Shown here: one piece after another, positions 53,388 to 62,601 of the stretch
Layout of the letters: every line of letters starts with the position of its first letter
How positions within the stretch are numbered: position 1 is the first letter of the stretch
NCBI RefSeq assembly: GCF_010671565.1
Contig: NZ_JAABOQ010000007.1
Coordinates: forward strand, 124,001-188,000
Direction: 5' to 3'
Source of the DNA: Spongiivirga citrea
GTDB lineage: Bacteria > Bacteroidota > Bacteroidia > Flavobacteriales > Flavobacteriaceae
Length of the DNA: 64,000 bases
Made by a program: the position numbers and the translations under genes
The notes under the pieces: generated by a model
Seen by the model: the letters and a program-made list of their open reading frames with translations, nothing else
What the model was told of the DNA's origin: nothing
Databases searched by the model: none

Positions 53388-54134
53388 ATGAAAATACTAG
53401 TTTGTATTAGCCATGTTCCTGATACCACTTCCAAAATCAATTTTACTGATGGTGATACCAAATTTGACACGAATGGTGTTCAATTTGTTATAAACCCAAA
53501 TGACGAATTCGGTTTGACAAGAGCAATGTGGTTTAAAGAAAAACAAGGAGCCTCTGTTGATGTCGTAAATGTCGGTGGTGCAGAAACTGAACCTACACTT
53601 CGTAAAGCACTAGCAATTGGCGCGGATACCGCAATAAGAGTAAACGCAGAAGCTACCGACGGGGCTTTTGTAGCAAAACAATTAGCTAAAGTAGCGCAAG
53701 ACGGAGGTTACGACCTTATTATTGCTGGACGTGAGTCTATCGATTATAATGGTGGTATGGTTCCTGGAATGTTAGCAGAACTAATTGGTGCCAACTTTGT
53801 AAATACCTGTATTGGTCTTGAAGTTGATGGATCTAATGCAACTGCTACTCGTGAGATCGATGGCGGAAAAGAAACTTCGACCACTTCGTTACCACTAGTT
53901 GTTGGCGGACAAAAAGGATTGGTTGAGGAAAGTGATCTTCGTATTCCTAACATGAGAGGAATTATGATGGCTCGTAAGAAGCCCCTAAACGTGGTTGAAG
54001 CTACTGATGCAAGTGCAGACTCATCCGCAACAAAATTTGAAAAACCTGCTCCTAAAGGTGCTGTCAAATTAGTTGATGCTGGAAATTTAGACGAACTGGT
54101 AAATCTTTTGCATACTGAAGCAAAGGTGATATAA
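53388..54134 (+). CDS. etfB: Electron transfer flavoprotein, beta subunit
   Basis: The 248-residue small subunit of ETF binds AMP and cooperates with EtfA to carry electrons from acyl-CoA and other dehydrogenases to the quinone pool. The start MKILVCISHVPDTTSKINF, VNVGGAETEPTLRKALAIGADTAIRV, IIAGRESIDYNGGMVPGMLAE and the LPLVVGGQKGLVE signature region are typical. It is followed after 22 bases by etfA. ETF-ubiquinone oxidoreductase is not in the window. Confidence 0.94.
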   Translation: MKILVCISHVPDTTSKINFTDGDTKFDTNGVQFVINPNDEFGLTRAMWFKEKQGASVDVVNVGGAETEPTLRKALAIGADTAIRVNAEATDGAFVAKQLAKVAQDGGYDLIIAGRESIDYNGGMVPGMLAELIGANFVNTCIGLEVDGSNATATREIDGGKETSTTSLPLVVGGQKGLVEESDLRIPNMRGIMMARKKPLNVVEATDASADSSATKFEKPAPKGAVKLVDAGNLDELVNLLHTEAKVI

Positions 54135-54156
54135 CTCAATAAAAAGAAAAAGAAAT

Positions 54157-55125
54157 ATGTCAGTTTTAGTATATACAGAAACAGAAAACGGAGTATTTAA
54201 GAAAGCAGCTTTTGAAGTTGCGTCTTATGCAAAAGCCGTTGCAAATACACTGGGCACTACCGTAACTGCTGTGGCATTTAACGCCAATAGTACTGGCGAT
54301 CTTGCAGCTTATGGTGCAGACAAAGTGTTAAATATAAAAAATGATCAGTTAAGCGATTTTAATGCCAAAGCGTACGCAAATGCCATTAAACAAGCTGCTC
54401 AAAAAGAAGATGCAAAAGTTGTAATTATCAGCTCTAGTGCTGATAGTAAGTTCTTAGCTGGACTACTAGCAATTGGATTAAACGCAGGATATGCCTCTAA
54501 CGTTGTTTCGGCCCCAGAAAGCGCAAGTCCGTTTACTGTTAAAAGAACTGCTTTTACAAACAAAGCATTTAGCTTTACAGAAATCAATACCGACGTAAAA
54601 TTAATCGGACTTTCTAAAAATGCCTTTGGTTTAGTAGAAGCTAGTGGCGCTGCTGCTGAAGAAGCTTTTGAGCCATCTGTAGCGGATAGTGATTTTGGCG
54701 TAAAAACAACTTCAGTTGATAAAGCTACCGATAAAGTAACCATTGCCGATGCCGAAGTTGTGGTATCAGCAGGTCGTGGAATGAAAGGTCCTGAAAACTG
54801 GGGAATGATCGAAGAATTAGCAGATGTACTTGGTGCAGCGACTGCCTGTTCTAAACCCGTTTCTGATATGGGATGGAGACCTCACGGAGAGCACGTAGGG
54901 CAAACAGGAAAACCTGTAGCTTCTAACTTATATATCGCCATCGGTATCTCTGGTGCGATTCAGCATTTAGCGGGAATTAACTCTTCAAAAGTGAAAGTTG
55001 TTATTAATAATGACGCCGAAGCTCCTTTCTTTAAAGCAGCTGATTATGGTGTTGTTGGTGATGCCTTTGAGATAGTACCCTCGCTAATTGAAAAATTAAA
55101 ACAATTTAAAGCGCAAAACGCATAA
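54157..55125 (+). CDS. etfA: Electron transfer flavoprotein, alpha subunit
   Basis: The 322-residue FAD-binding subunit has an N-terminal alpha/beta domain and a C-terminal FAD domain (about 200-320) with VSAGRGMKGPENWGM, SDMGWRPHGEHVGQTGKPVASNLYIAIGISGAIQH and NNDAEAPFFKAADYGVVGD. It functions as a dimer with EtfB, encoded just upstream. A strong terminator follows at 55152-55198, so etfBA is a two-gene operon. Confidence 0.95.
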   Translation: MSVLVYTETENGVFKKAAFEVASYAKAVANTLGTTVTAVAFNANSTGDLAAYGADKVLNIKNDQLSDFNAKAYANAIKQAAQKEDAKVVIISSSADSKFLAGLLAIGLNAGYASNVVSAPESASPFTVKRTAFTNKAFSFTEINTDVKLIGLSKNAFGLVEASGAAAEEAFEPSVADSDFGVKTTSVDKATDKVTIADAEVVVSAGRGMKGPENWGMIEELADVLGAATACSKPVSDMGWRPHGEHVGQTGKPVASNLYIAIGISGAIQHLAGINSSKVKVVINNDAEAPFFKAADYGVVGDAFEIVPSLIEKLKQFKAQNA

Positions 55126-55151
55126 ATTTGCTAACTTGTGCCTGTAAATGG

Positions 55152-55198
55152 GGCTTGCAAAATTCGGGTTTCCCCCTAGTTTTGCGAGCCTTTTTTTT
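55152..55198 (+). terminator. Intrinsic terminator of etfBA
   Basis: GGCTTGCAAAA (55152-55162) pairs with TTTTGCGAGCC (55180-55190) with one G-U, and is followed by eight T residues. The next gene starts only 8 bases beyond. Confidence 0.88.
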
Positions 55199-55205
55199 AT
55201 GTTGA

Positions 55206-55826
55206 ATGAGTCTAGTAAAACTAAACATCAAAGGAATTTCGTACAGCCAAACTCAAAATGGAGCCTACGCTCTTATTTTAAGCGAGGTTGATGGTGAACG
55301 AAAATTGCCCATAGTTATTGGTGCTTTCGAAGCCCAATCTATTGCCATTGCATTAGAAAAAGAAATAAAACCACCGAGACCACTTACCCATGATCTTTTT
55401 AAAAGTTTCTCTGATCGCTTTAAGATCAAGGTTAAGCAAGTAATCATACATAAATTAGTTGATGGTGTTTTCTATTCCAGTATCATTTGCGAAAATGAGC
55501 AAGCCGAAGAAATCATCGATGCTCGAACATCTGATGCCATCGCTCTGGCATTGCGATTTAATGCTCCAATCTTCACCTACAAAACAATACTTGACAAAGC
55601 AGGCATTTATTTAAAAGCAACTCCTAAAAAAGAAGAGGGCGAGGAAGAAAACGACGAAGCCTTAGTTGTTGACGAAGTTTTTGCAGAAAGCACTTCCGAA
55701 TCTACTGACTATAAAAAACTATCCCTACAAGAACTTTATAATAGTTTGGATAGTGCTGTGGCTAACGAAGATTACGAAAAAGCAGCAAATATACGAGACG
55801 AAATATCTCGTCGCGAACAAAACTAA
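55206..55826 (+). CDS. Bifunctional nuclease-domain (DUF151) protein with UVR motif
   Basis: The 206-residue protein has an N-terminal bifunctional nuclease (BFN/DUF151) domain (about 1-135: LPIVIGAFEAQSIAIALE, RPLTHDLFKSF, DARTSDAIALALRFNAPIF). An acidic linker (KKEEGEEENDE) is followed by a C-terminal UvrB/UvrC motif (SLQELYNSLDSAVANEDYEKAANIRDEI). Members show DNase and RNase activity in plants, while the bacterial role is uncertain. It is 10 bases upstream of the nucleoside transporter gene. Confidence 0.88.
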   Translation: MSLVKLNIKGISYSQTQNGAYALILSEVDGERKLPIVIGAFEAQSIAIALEKEIKPPRPLTHDLFKSFSDRFKIKVKQVIIHKLVDGVFYSSIICENEQAEEIIDARTSDAIALALRFNAPIFTYKTILDKAGIYLKATPKKEEGEEENDEALVVDEVFAESTSESTDYKKLSLQELYNSLDSAVANEDYEKAANIRDEISRREQN

Positions 55827-55836
55827 CTCCCATTAG

Positions 55837-57603
55837 ATGATTAGAAAAATAATATCCATTTTCATGGTTATATGCGGTCTCGCATTAACTAATGCTCAAG
55901 AAATAAATAAGAAATGGATTTTTGATTCCATCGAAAATGAACAAGGTGAATCACTTATTTCTGTTAATCCAGAAACTGATTTTCTTACGTTTGAAAATGG
56001 TGAATTTCAATACGAATTAGCTGCGAAAAACAACTTAAAAGCCTCAGGGAATTACCTATATCAAAATAAATTATTGCTATTTTATTACGAACAACCTTCT
56101 GATACGGTTCGCACTTACAAAATAACACAGCTCACAGATTCTACTTTAATATTTAAAGAAAAAGGAGCTTTTTATAGTTTTAAAAGTGATGCAAGTGCAG
56201 TTCCAACTTCTTCGGCAAATACTGAACTATCAGGAACAACAGATGGCATGATCCCTAGTCAGGGTTTTACAATGAACAGTTTACTTCGCGGAATGCTTGG
56301 TATGTTTGTTCTAATTGTAATTTCATTTTTATTAAGCAGCAATCGAAAAGCGATTAATTGGAAAACGGTCGGACTTGGACTAGGATTTCAATTACTTATT
56401 GCAATTGGGGTTTTGCGTATTCCATTTATTCAAAGTGTATTTGAATTTGTTGGAGGAATATTTATTCAGGTACTAGAATTCACAAGAGCAGGTAGCACAT
56501 TTTTGTTCGAAGGTCTTATGGATGTAAGTACCTACGGATTCATTTTTGCATTTCAAGTATTACCTACTATCTTATTCTTTTCGGCCTTAACTTCTGTTTT
56601 ATTTTACCTAGGTATTATTCAGAAAATAGTTAAAGCGATGGCCTGGATTCTTACCAAAGTATTGCACATATCGGGTATGGAAAGTCTATCCGTTGCCGGA
56701 AATATTTTTCTTGGCCAAACTGAAGCACCATTGCTAATCAAGGCTTACCTAGAAAAAATGAATCGATCTGAAATCTTGTTAGTAATGATCGGCGGAATGG
56801 CCACCGTAGCTGGTGCCGTTTTAGCTGCCTATATTGGATTTTTAGGCGGAGACGATCCAGTGCTGCAATTAACTTTTGCCAAACATTTACTTGCGGCATC
56901 GGTAATGGCGGCTCCAGGAGCAATAGTTATTTCTAAAATGTTATATCCGCAAACAGAACCTATTAATAATGACATTAAAGTATCTCAAGAAAAAATAGGA
57001 TCAAATATTCTAGACGCCATTGCCAACGGAACAACTGAAGGATTAAGACTGGCTGTGAATGTAGGTGCAATGCTGTTAGTATTTGTTGCTTTTATAGCAA
57101 TGATTAATGGGATTTTAGGTGGAATTGCAGGCTTTGATGGTATTGTAATAGAAAAATGGGATATTAATTGGCATTTCACTTCATTAAATGAGATTATAGC
57201 AGCCAATACTCCTTATGATGGACTATCGCTAGAATTTATTTTAGGATATGTTTTTGCACCGCTTATGTGGTTAATCGGAGTAGCAACGGAAGATATGGCC
57301 TTAATGGGGCAGTTATTAGGAATCAAGCTAGCGGCAAGCGAATTTATTGGATATATTCAATTAGCAGAACTTAAAAACCTTGGTAACGCCATTCACCTAA
57401 ACTATAACAAATCAGTTATTATGGCGACCTATATGTTATGCGGCTTCGCCAACTTCGCCTCGATTGGTATTCAAATTGGCGGCATCGGCTCATTAGCTCC
57501 AGGCCAACGAAAAACCCTTTCCGAATTCGGAATCAAAGCCATGATTGGTGGTACGATTGCTTCGTTACTTTCAGCTACTATTGCAGGAATGATTATTGGA
57601 TAA
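55837..57603 (+). CDS. CNT-family nucleoside transporter with N-terminal lipocalin-like domain
   Basis: The first about 120 residues look like an exported lipocalin-like beta domain behind a signal sequence (IISIFMVICGLALTNAQ). They include KKWIFDSIENEQGE and FLTFENGEFQYEL. From about residue 150 follows a NupC-type concentrative nucleoside transporter: FVGGIFIQVLEFTRAGSTFLFEGL, GNIFLGQTEAPLLIKAYLEKM, and a C-terminal part with LMGQLLGIKLAASEFIGYIQLA and CGFANFASIGIQIGGIGSLAPGQR. It imports nucleosides by cation symport, consistent with thyA and deoxynucleoside kinase in the region. Confidence 0.88.
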   Translation: MIRKIISIFMVICGLALTNAQEINKKWIFDSIENEQGESLISVNPETDFLTFENGEFQYELAAKNNLKASGNYLYQNKLLLFYYEQPSDTVRTYKITQLTDSTLIFKEKGAFYSFKSDASAVPTSSANTELSGTTDGMIPSQGFTMNSLLRGMLGMFVLIVISFLLSSNRKAINWKTVGLGLGFQLLIAIGVLRIPFIQSVFEFVGGIFIQVLEFTRAGSTFLFEGLMDVSTYGFIFAFQVLPTILFFSALTSVLFYLGIIQKIVKAMAWILTKVLHISGMESLSVAGNIFLGQTEAPLLIKAYLEKMNRSEILLVMIGGMATVAGAVLAAYIGFLGGDDPVLQLTFAKHLLAASVMAAPGAIVISKMLYPQTEPINNDIKVSQEKIGSNILDAIANGTTEGLRLAVNVGAMLLVFVAFIAMINGILGGIAGFDGIVIEKWDINWHFTSLNEIIAANTPYDGLSLEFILGYVFAPLMWLIGVATEDMALMGQLLGIKLAASEFIGYIQLAELKNLGNAIHLNYNKSVIMATYMLCGFANFASIGIQIGGIGSLAPGQRKTLSEFGIKAMIGGTIASLLSATIAGMIIG

Positions 57604-57608
57604 ATTTA

Positions 57609-57680
57609 GTAAGCAGTATTCAGTCTTCAGTAAGCAGTCTTTCATTTACAACCGTCAACCGTCAACCGTCAACCGTCAAC
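57609..57680. repeat. Short tandem repeats downstream of the nucleoside transporter
   Basis: AGTAAGCAGT occurs twice 20 bases apart (from about 57608 and 57628). From 57650 the heptamer AACCGTC is repeated four times with a partial fifth (to 57680). No hairpin, spacer pattern or coding potential is visible. It is a simple-sequence tract in the 169-base gap before thyA. Confidence 0.7.
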
Positions 57681-57772
57681 TAAAGTTAATAACCTCTGAA
57701 TAAATCACTCCTAAAAAAGGCTTTCTTTTTCTAGCATTTTAATACTTTGCCAGTCATTAAATTCCAATTAAA

Positions 57773-58597
57773 ATGAAGCAGTACCACGACTTAGTGAAGC
57801 ATGTGTTGGCGCATGGAAATGAAAAAGGAGATCGCACGGGAACGGGAACTAAGAGTGTTTTTGGATATCAAATGCGTTTTGATCTAAGCGAAGGTTTCCC
57901 GATGGTTACAACCAAAAAACTGCATTTAAAGTCCATTATATATGAACTGCTTTGGTTTCTAAAAGGCGATACTAACATTGAGTATCTAAAAGAAAACGGC
58001 GTTCGCATTTGGAATGAGTGGGCAGATGAAAAAGGGGATTTAGGTCCAGTATACGGCTACCAATGGCGTAACTGGAATGGTGATGAAATCGACCAGATTA
58101 CGGAAGTAATTAATGCCTTAAAAAACAATCCTAACAGCAGAAGGATGTTGGTTTCAGCATGGAATCCGAGTGTGCTGCCCGATACTTCGGTCTCATTTTC
58201 AGAGAACGTAGCGAATGGTAAAGCGGCATTGCCACCCTGCCACGCATTCTTTCAGTTTTATGTAGCCGATGGTAAATTATCTTGCCAACTATATCAACGT
58301 AGCGCTGATATCTTTTTAGGCGTTCCTTTCAATATTGCATCCTATGCATTATTCACCATGATGATGGCGCAGGTATGTGGCTACCAACCGGGCGATTTTA
58401 TTCACACTTTCGGTGACGCCCATATCTACAACAATCATATGGAGCAGTTAGAAACGCAACTGAGTCGTGATCCAAAACCACTACCAAAAATGGTTTTAAA
58501 CCCAGAGGTGAAGAATATTTTTGATTTTACCTTCGAAGATTTTACTTTAGTTGACTATAATCCACACCCTCATATTAAGGGGGTTGTTGCGGTTTAA
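57773..58597 (+). CDS. thyA: Thymidylate synthase
   Basis: The 274-residue ThyA methylates dUMP to dTMP with methylenetetrahydrofolate. The motifs are [20 protein letters not shown] (phosphate-binding Arg), the catalytic Cys in [12 protein letters not shown], and [19 protein letters not shown]. The start at 57773 gives the usual N-terminus [12 protein letters not shown]. Dihydrofolate reductase, the usual partner, is not in the window. The TonB-domain gene starts 9 bases after its stop. Confidence 0.95.
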   Translation: MKQYHDLVKHVLAHGNEKGDRTGTGTKSVFGYQMRFDLSEGFPMVTTKKLHLKSIIYELLWFLKGDTNIEYLKENGVRIWNEWADEKGDLGPVYGYQWRNWNGDEIDQITEVINALKNNPNSRRMLVSAWNPSVLPDTSVSFSENVANGKAALPPCHAFFQFYVADGKLSCQLYQRSADIFLGVPFNIASYALFTMMMAQVCGYQPGDFIHTFGDAHIYNNHMEQLETQLSRDPKPLPKMVLNPEVKNIFDFTFEDFTLVDYNPHPHIKGVVAV

Positions 58598-58606
58598 CAG
58601 GCAACT

Positions 58607-59467
58607 ATGAAGTATCTTTTTTTATTGAGCATACTAATAAGCTCAACACTTTCGTTTGCACAAACTGAAGAAGAAATACCATATTTCCCACAAGAAAAAA
58701 TTGTTTTAGCTGAGTGCGCAGAGATGGAGAACAGCAACTGTTTAGAAACATTTTTGCGAGAAGAAGCAATGAAAAAGCTGCAATCATTCAACTTCAAAAG
58801 GCATTTTCGTGATATTACCGTAAACGATACCATTTCCGTTTATTTTGGATTAAAAATGAAATCTAACAGCAAATTAAGCATCAAAGATTCGTACGGAAGT
58901 GCCAGAATATATGCAAAAAAGTATCAGGCAAAGGCATATAAAAAACATGCTGATTTGTTGAAAGATGAAATAAAAAAAGTGCTTTTCGAAATTCCTAATG
59001 TTCAACTATTGAATAAGAAACTAGACAAATATGCACCTCGCCATAGCCTTAATTTTCTTTTTAAGATCGATGTTGAAAATGATAATAAAATCACATTACT
59101 AAACGGTAACGAACATTATGAAGGAGGCTTTATAGAAAGAACTCCTTTGTATCCCGGTTGCGAAACGGAATTTCCTCGAAAAAAATCAGCAAGCTGTTTT
59201 CAACTAAAGATTCAGAATCACATTAGGAGGAACTTCAAATACCCCAAAGAGGCCCAAAAATTAGGAATTCAGGGCAGGGTATATATTAACTTCTTAATAA
59301 ATAAAGAAGGTGATATTGAAAATATTAGAATGAGAGGGCCACACCCATTTTTGAAAGCTGAAGCTAGAAGAATTATCGAACTACTTCCAAAATTTAGCCC
59401 TGGTTTACGGAATGGCGAACCAGTAAAAGTGCCATTTTCCATCCCTATCACTTTTCGCCTTCAATAA
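58607..59467 (+). CDS. Periplasmic protein with C-terminal TonB domain
   Basis: The 286-residue protein has a cleavable signal peptide (YLFLLSILISSTLSFAQ) and a C-terminal TonB domain (about 210-286: YPKEAQKLGIQGRVYINFLINKEGDIENIRM, PFSIPITFRLQ). Unlike true TonB it has no inner-membrane anchor followed by a Pro-rich linker. The signal peptide suggests a soluble periplasmic relative. A short TonB-like repeat (ISVYFGLKMKSNSKLSIKDS, about 80-99) may be a degenerate second copy. It is cotranscribed with thyA by proximity only. The role is unknown. Confidence 0.75.
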   Translation: MKYLFLLSILISSTLSFAQTEEEIPYFPQEKIVLAECAEMENSNCLETFLREEAMKKLQSFNFKRHFRDITVNDTISVYFGLKMKSNSKLSIKDSYGSARIYAKKYQAKAYKKHADLLKDEIKKVLFEIPNVQLLNKKLDKYAPRHSLNFLFKIDVENDNKITLLNGNEHYEGGFIERTPLYPGCETEFPRKKSASCFQLKIQNHIRRNFKYPKEAQKLGIQGRVYINFLINKEGDIENIRMRGPHPFLKAEARRIIELLPKFSPGLRNGEPVKVPFSIPITFRLQ

Positions 59468-59551
59468 CCCCACTTTAACACTCATTTAACTTCACTTAAA
59501 ACATCATTTCTTAAAAATTAGTAACTTGTAACGAAAGCCAAAAATCAACAC

Positions 59552-60712
59552 ATGGTCGTTACCGATACCCTGCTCGATTTGTTTCTTGAAACCAGAAAAA
59601 GATCGGAGGAAATTTGTCAACCTTTGCAAACCGAAGACTATGTAGTCCAGCCAATTGTAGATGTTTCCCCACCTAAATGGCACCTTGGTCACACTACATG
59701 GTTTTTTGAGGAGTTTATTCTGAAAAAATACTTAAAGGACTACCAACAATACGATCAAAATTTCGCTTTCGTTTTTAATAGTTATTACGAAAGTATGGGC
59801 GAAAGGGTTGTTCGAACCGATCGTGGTAATTTATCACGCCCTACAGTAAAAGAAGTCTATTCATACCGTTCTCACATTGATCAGGCCATGCAGCAACTTT
59901 TTGAATCAGAAATTACCGATGAATTGCTCGAAGTTATAGAAACAGGAATTCATCATGAGAAACAACATCAAGAACTGCTATTAACCGATATAAAATATAT
60001 TTTAGGGCACAATCCGCTACTTCCTGTATATTCTGACACTTTCCAGGAAAACAAAACTCTTGACACGAATCAACATTGGATTGAGATTGAAACTGGAAAC
60101 TATGAAATAGGTCATAACAGCAATGATTTCTGCTATGACAATGAACTTGGTAGACATACTGTTTATTTAGAAGATTTTCTTATTTCCAATAGACTCGTTA
60201 CAAATTCGGAGTACCTTGAATTTATTAAAGACGGCGGCTATAAAAACCATAAGTTTTGGCATGCTGAAGCATGGGATTGGCTACAAAATAACAATATTGC
60301 TTCACCCATGTATTGGCATAAAGTCGATGACCAATGGCAGCAATATAGCCTGAATGGACTTCAGCCAATTAATATGAATGCTGCGGTCACACACATCTCC
60401 TATTTTGAAGCCTTTGCTTTTGCTCAATATAAAGGATTGCGATTGCCTACAGAATTTGAATGGGAAATCGCGCAAAACCAATTCAACTGGGGACACCGCT
60501 GGGAATGGACCGAAAGTGCGTACCTCCCCTACCCAGGATACGCCAAAGCCGATGGTGCTTTAGGCGAATATAATGGCAAATTTATGGTGAATCAAAAAGT
60601 TCTTCGTGGTGGATCGGTTGCGACACCAATAAAACATACCCGCCCAACCTATCGAAACTTTTTTCAACCAGAACTACGATGGCAGTTTACAGGAATTAGA
60701 CTGGCCAAATAA
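59552..60712 (+). CDS. egtB: Ergothioneine biosynthesis protein EgtB (sulfoxide synthase)
   Basis: The 386-residue non-haem iron enzyme couples a thiol (gamma-glutamylcysteine or cysteine) to trimethylhistidine (hercynine). The N-terminal DinB-like domain has HLGHTTWFFEEFIL and the iron motif HEKQHQE (HxxxHxE, about 134-140). The C-terminal FGE-sulfatase-like domain has NRLVTNSEYLEFI, LPTEFEWE, WEWTESAY, LRGGSVATP and TRPTYRNFF. egtD follows after 13 bases. No EgtA or EgtC is in the window, so the sulfur donor may be cysteine, but this is inference. Confidence 0.9.
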   Translation: MVVTDTLLDLFLETRKRSEEICQPLQTEDYVVQPIVDVSPPKWHLGHTTWFFEEFILKKYLKDYQQYDQNFAFVFNSYYESMGERVVRTDRGNLSRPTVKEVYSYRSHIDQAMQQLFESEITDELLEVIETGIHHEKQHQELLLTDIKYILGHNPLLPVYSDTFQENKTLDTNQHWIEIETGNYEIGHNSNDFCYDNELGRHTVYLEDFLISNRLVTNSEYLEFIKDGGYKNHKFWHAEAWDWLQNNNIASPMYWHKVDDQWQQYSLNGLQPINMNAAVTHISYFEAFAFAQYKGLRLPTEFEWEIAQNQFNWGHRWEWTESAYLPYPGYAKADGALGEYNGKFMVNQKVLRGGSVATPIKHTRPTYRNFFQPELRWQFTGIRLAK

Positions 60713-60725
60713 TCAAAAAACACAA

Positions 60726-61697
60726 ATGAATACTGACAATACGGTGACCTTTACCACCCAATTTGAAGAGGATGTTTATAACGGTTTAACCGACTTCCCA
60801 AAACACCTTTCATCAAAATACTTTTACGATAAAGCTGGCGACCAGCTATTTCAAGATATTATGGCAATGCCAGAATACTACTTGACCAATAGCGAGCATG
60901 AAGTGCTTTCATCTCATACAAAAGCTATTTTAGGGGCATTCGATCTTAAAAAAGAAGGTTTCGATCTTATCGAACTTGGCGCAGGTGATGGCTTAAAGAC
61001 AAAAATATTGTTGAAACATGCTATTGCGGGCAATCATGATGTTCATTATAAACCCGTCGATATAAGTCAAAATGCCCTCGACGGACTTAAGAAATCATTA
61101 CAAGAGGAAATACCGAGTTTGATTGTAGAAGCTGAAAGAGGCACCTATTTCGATATTTTAAAACAACTAAAATCCATGAGCTCACGCAAAAAAGTGATCA
61201 TGGTTTTAGGATCGAATATCGGGAACCTGCTACACCCTCAAGCCATTGATTTTTTGAAGAACATTCAGGAAGCCATGAATCCAAACGATCTGCTTTTTAT
61301 GGGATTTGATCTTAAAAAGAATCCGCAAACAATTCTAGATGCTTATAACGACCTCAATGGAATTACGGCAGCATTTAATAAAAATGTTCTAGTCAGAATT
61401 AATCGGGAGCTAGATGCTGATTTTAATCCTGACAAATTCAAACATTGGGAAGTATATGATCCTGAAACTGGAACAGCTAAAAGCTATTTATTGAGTGCTG
61501 AAAAACAGGAGGTTACTATTAAAAATCTTAATTTAAAGGTGTCCTTTGATGCTTGGGAAAGCATTCATACGGAAATCTCTCAGAAATACGACCACAATAT
61601 TATTAAATGGCTTGCAGACGAGTCTGAGCTTCAAGTAATAGATCAGTTTTCTGACAGTAAAAACTATTATACTAACTATCTTTTTAAAATAAAATGA
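60726..61697 (+). CDS. egtD: L-histidine N-alpha-methyltransferase EgtD
   Basis: The 323-residue SAM-dependent enzyme trimethylates histidine to hercynine, the first ergothioneine step. The EgtD/DUF2260-type signatures are LPKHLSSKYFYDKAGDQLFQ (here DFPKHLSSKYFYDKAGDQLF), MPEYYLTNSE, IELGAGDGLKTKILL (SAM site), YKPVDIS and VLGSNIGNL. It is translationally linked to the next small gene (ATGA overlap). Confidence 0.92.
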   Translation: MNTDNTVTFTTQFEEDVYNGLTDFPKHLSSKYFYDKAGDQLFQDIMAMPEYYLTNSEHEVLSSHTKAILGAFDLKKEGFDLIELGAGDGLKTKILLKHAIAGNHDVHYKPVDISQNALDGLKKSLQEEIPSLIVEAERGTYFDILKQLKSMSSRKKVIMVLGSNIGNLLHPQAIDFLKNIQEAMNPNDLLFMGFDLKKNPQTILDAYNDLNGITAAFNKNVLVRINRELDADFNPDKFKHWEVYDPETGTAKSYLLSAEKQEVTIKNLNLKVSFDAWESIHTEISQKYDHNIIKWLADESELQVIDQFSDSKNYYTNYLFKIK

Positions 61698-62248
61698 AAA
61701 TTCGATTTTTTAAAAACATAGCCGCCATAACAATCGTATTAATAGGCTTATTTTTTATCATGAATGATGGTAAAAAAGAGGTTATCGCTAACGAACATAA
61801 GCAATTGGATGCTGACCCAATAAAACTTAATCAAGCTTTCAAAAAAGTACGATTCTTACCAAAAGAATACACTGAAAGTGTTACAGATACAACCTTAGCA
61901 AACGGCTATCATATTACTATAAAGTATAAAAGCTTGATGGACCGATCAATAGTCAAAAAAGACCTGATCATAAATGGCGGTAATGAAACGTATTACAGAA
62001 AGTTCACTTCTTCAATTAAAGTTTTGAAAGATGATGATCAACTAGTTCATTTTGAATTGCCCATTGTAAAAACGAACAGATCTAAGATCTTACAATACGT
62101 TTGGTTAGACGAACTGGCATCCTCAGAAGAAAAGCTAGTGATACAATATGCTATGTATGATCCGATAGCCGATCGATATACCGATCATCAAATTTATATT
62201 GATTTGGAAGGAAAACTAACCTATATCGACTTAAAGAACAACGTTTAA
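61694..62248 (+). CDS. Membrane-anchored protein of unknown function, in the egt operon
   Basis: The 184-residue protein has one N-terminal hydrophobic helix (IAAITIVLIGLFFIM, about 10-24) and a soluble beta-rich remainder (YHITIKYKSLMDRSIVKKDLI; LVHFELPIVK; LVIQYAMYDP). No family was recognised. Its start overlaps the egtD stop codon by 4 bases, so it is coexpressed with ergothioneine biosynthesis. It is probably anchored in the inner membrane facing the periplasm. No catalytic motif is visible. Confidence 0.7.
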   Translation: MKIRFFKNIAAITIVLIGLFFIMNDGKKEVIANEHKQLDADPIKLNQAFKKVRFLPKEYTESVTDTTLANGYHITIKYKSLMDRSIVKKDLIINGGNETYYRKFTSSIKVLKDDDQLVHFELPIVKTNRSKILQYVWLDELASSEEKLVIQYAMYDPIADRYTDHQIYIDLEGKLTYIDLKNNV

Positions 62249-62258
62249 TAAAATAACT

Positions 62259-62540
62259 ATGAAAGCAATTTGGAATGATACAGTAATAGCAGAAAGTAAT
62301 GAGACGGTTGTAGTAGAGAACAATCATTACTTCCCACATGACTCGATTAAAAAAGAGTTTTATAAATCATCGAATACGCATAGCGTCTGCCCATGGAAAG
62401 GACAGGCACATTATTACTCTTTGGAGGTAAATGGTAAAGAAAATACAGACGCTGCTTGGTTTTATCCTGAAGTAAGCGAGCTTGCTAAAGGCATAAAAAA
62501 TTATGTTGCATTCTGGAAGGGTGTCCAAGTTGTTGAATAG
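62259..62540 (+). CDS. DUF427 protein
   Basis: The 93-residue DUF427 protein starts MKAIWNDTVIAESNETVVVE and contains the family signature SVCPWKGQAHYYSLEVNG and AAWFYPEVSELAKGIKNYVAFW. The biochemical function is unknown. The conserved CPWKG and the aromatic residues suggest a ligand-binding beta barrel. It lies 10 bases after the membrane-anchored protein and is probably the last gene of the egt transcript. Confidence 0.85.
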   Translation: MKAIWNDTVIAESNETVVVENNHYFPHDSIKKEFYKSSNTHSVCPWKGQAHYYSLEVNGKENTDAAWFYPEVSELAKGIKNYVAFWKGVQVVE

Positions 62541-62545
62541 AAAAA

Positions 62546-62589
62546 AGAACAAAGAGAAAAGAAAATAGACTGTCTTTTCTCCTTGTTCT
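62546..62589. terminator. Long bidirectional hairpin between convergent genes
   Basis: AGAACAAAGAGAAAAGA (62546-62562) pairs with TCTTTTCTCCTTGTTCT (62573-62589) at 16 of 17 positions. An A-run on one side and A/T-rich sequence on the other surround it. It sits between the stop codons of convergent genes and could terminate both. Confidence 0.75.
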
Positions 62590-62601
62590 ATGTTCTAAAA
62601 A

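Noticed and set aside
57650-57680. Possible CRISPR-like array
   Set aside because: The unit is only 7 bases, without spacers and without cas genes nearby. It is a simple tandem repeat.
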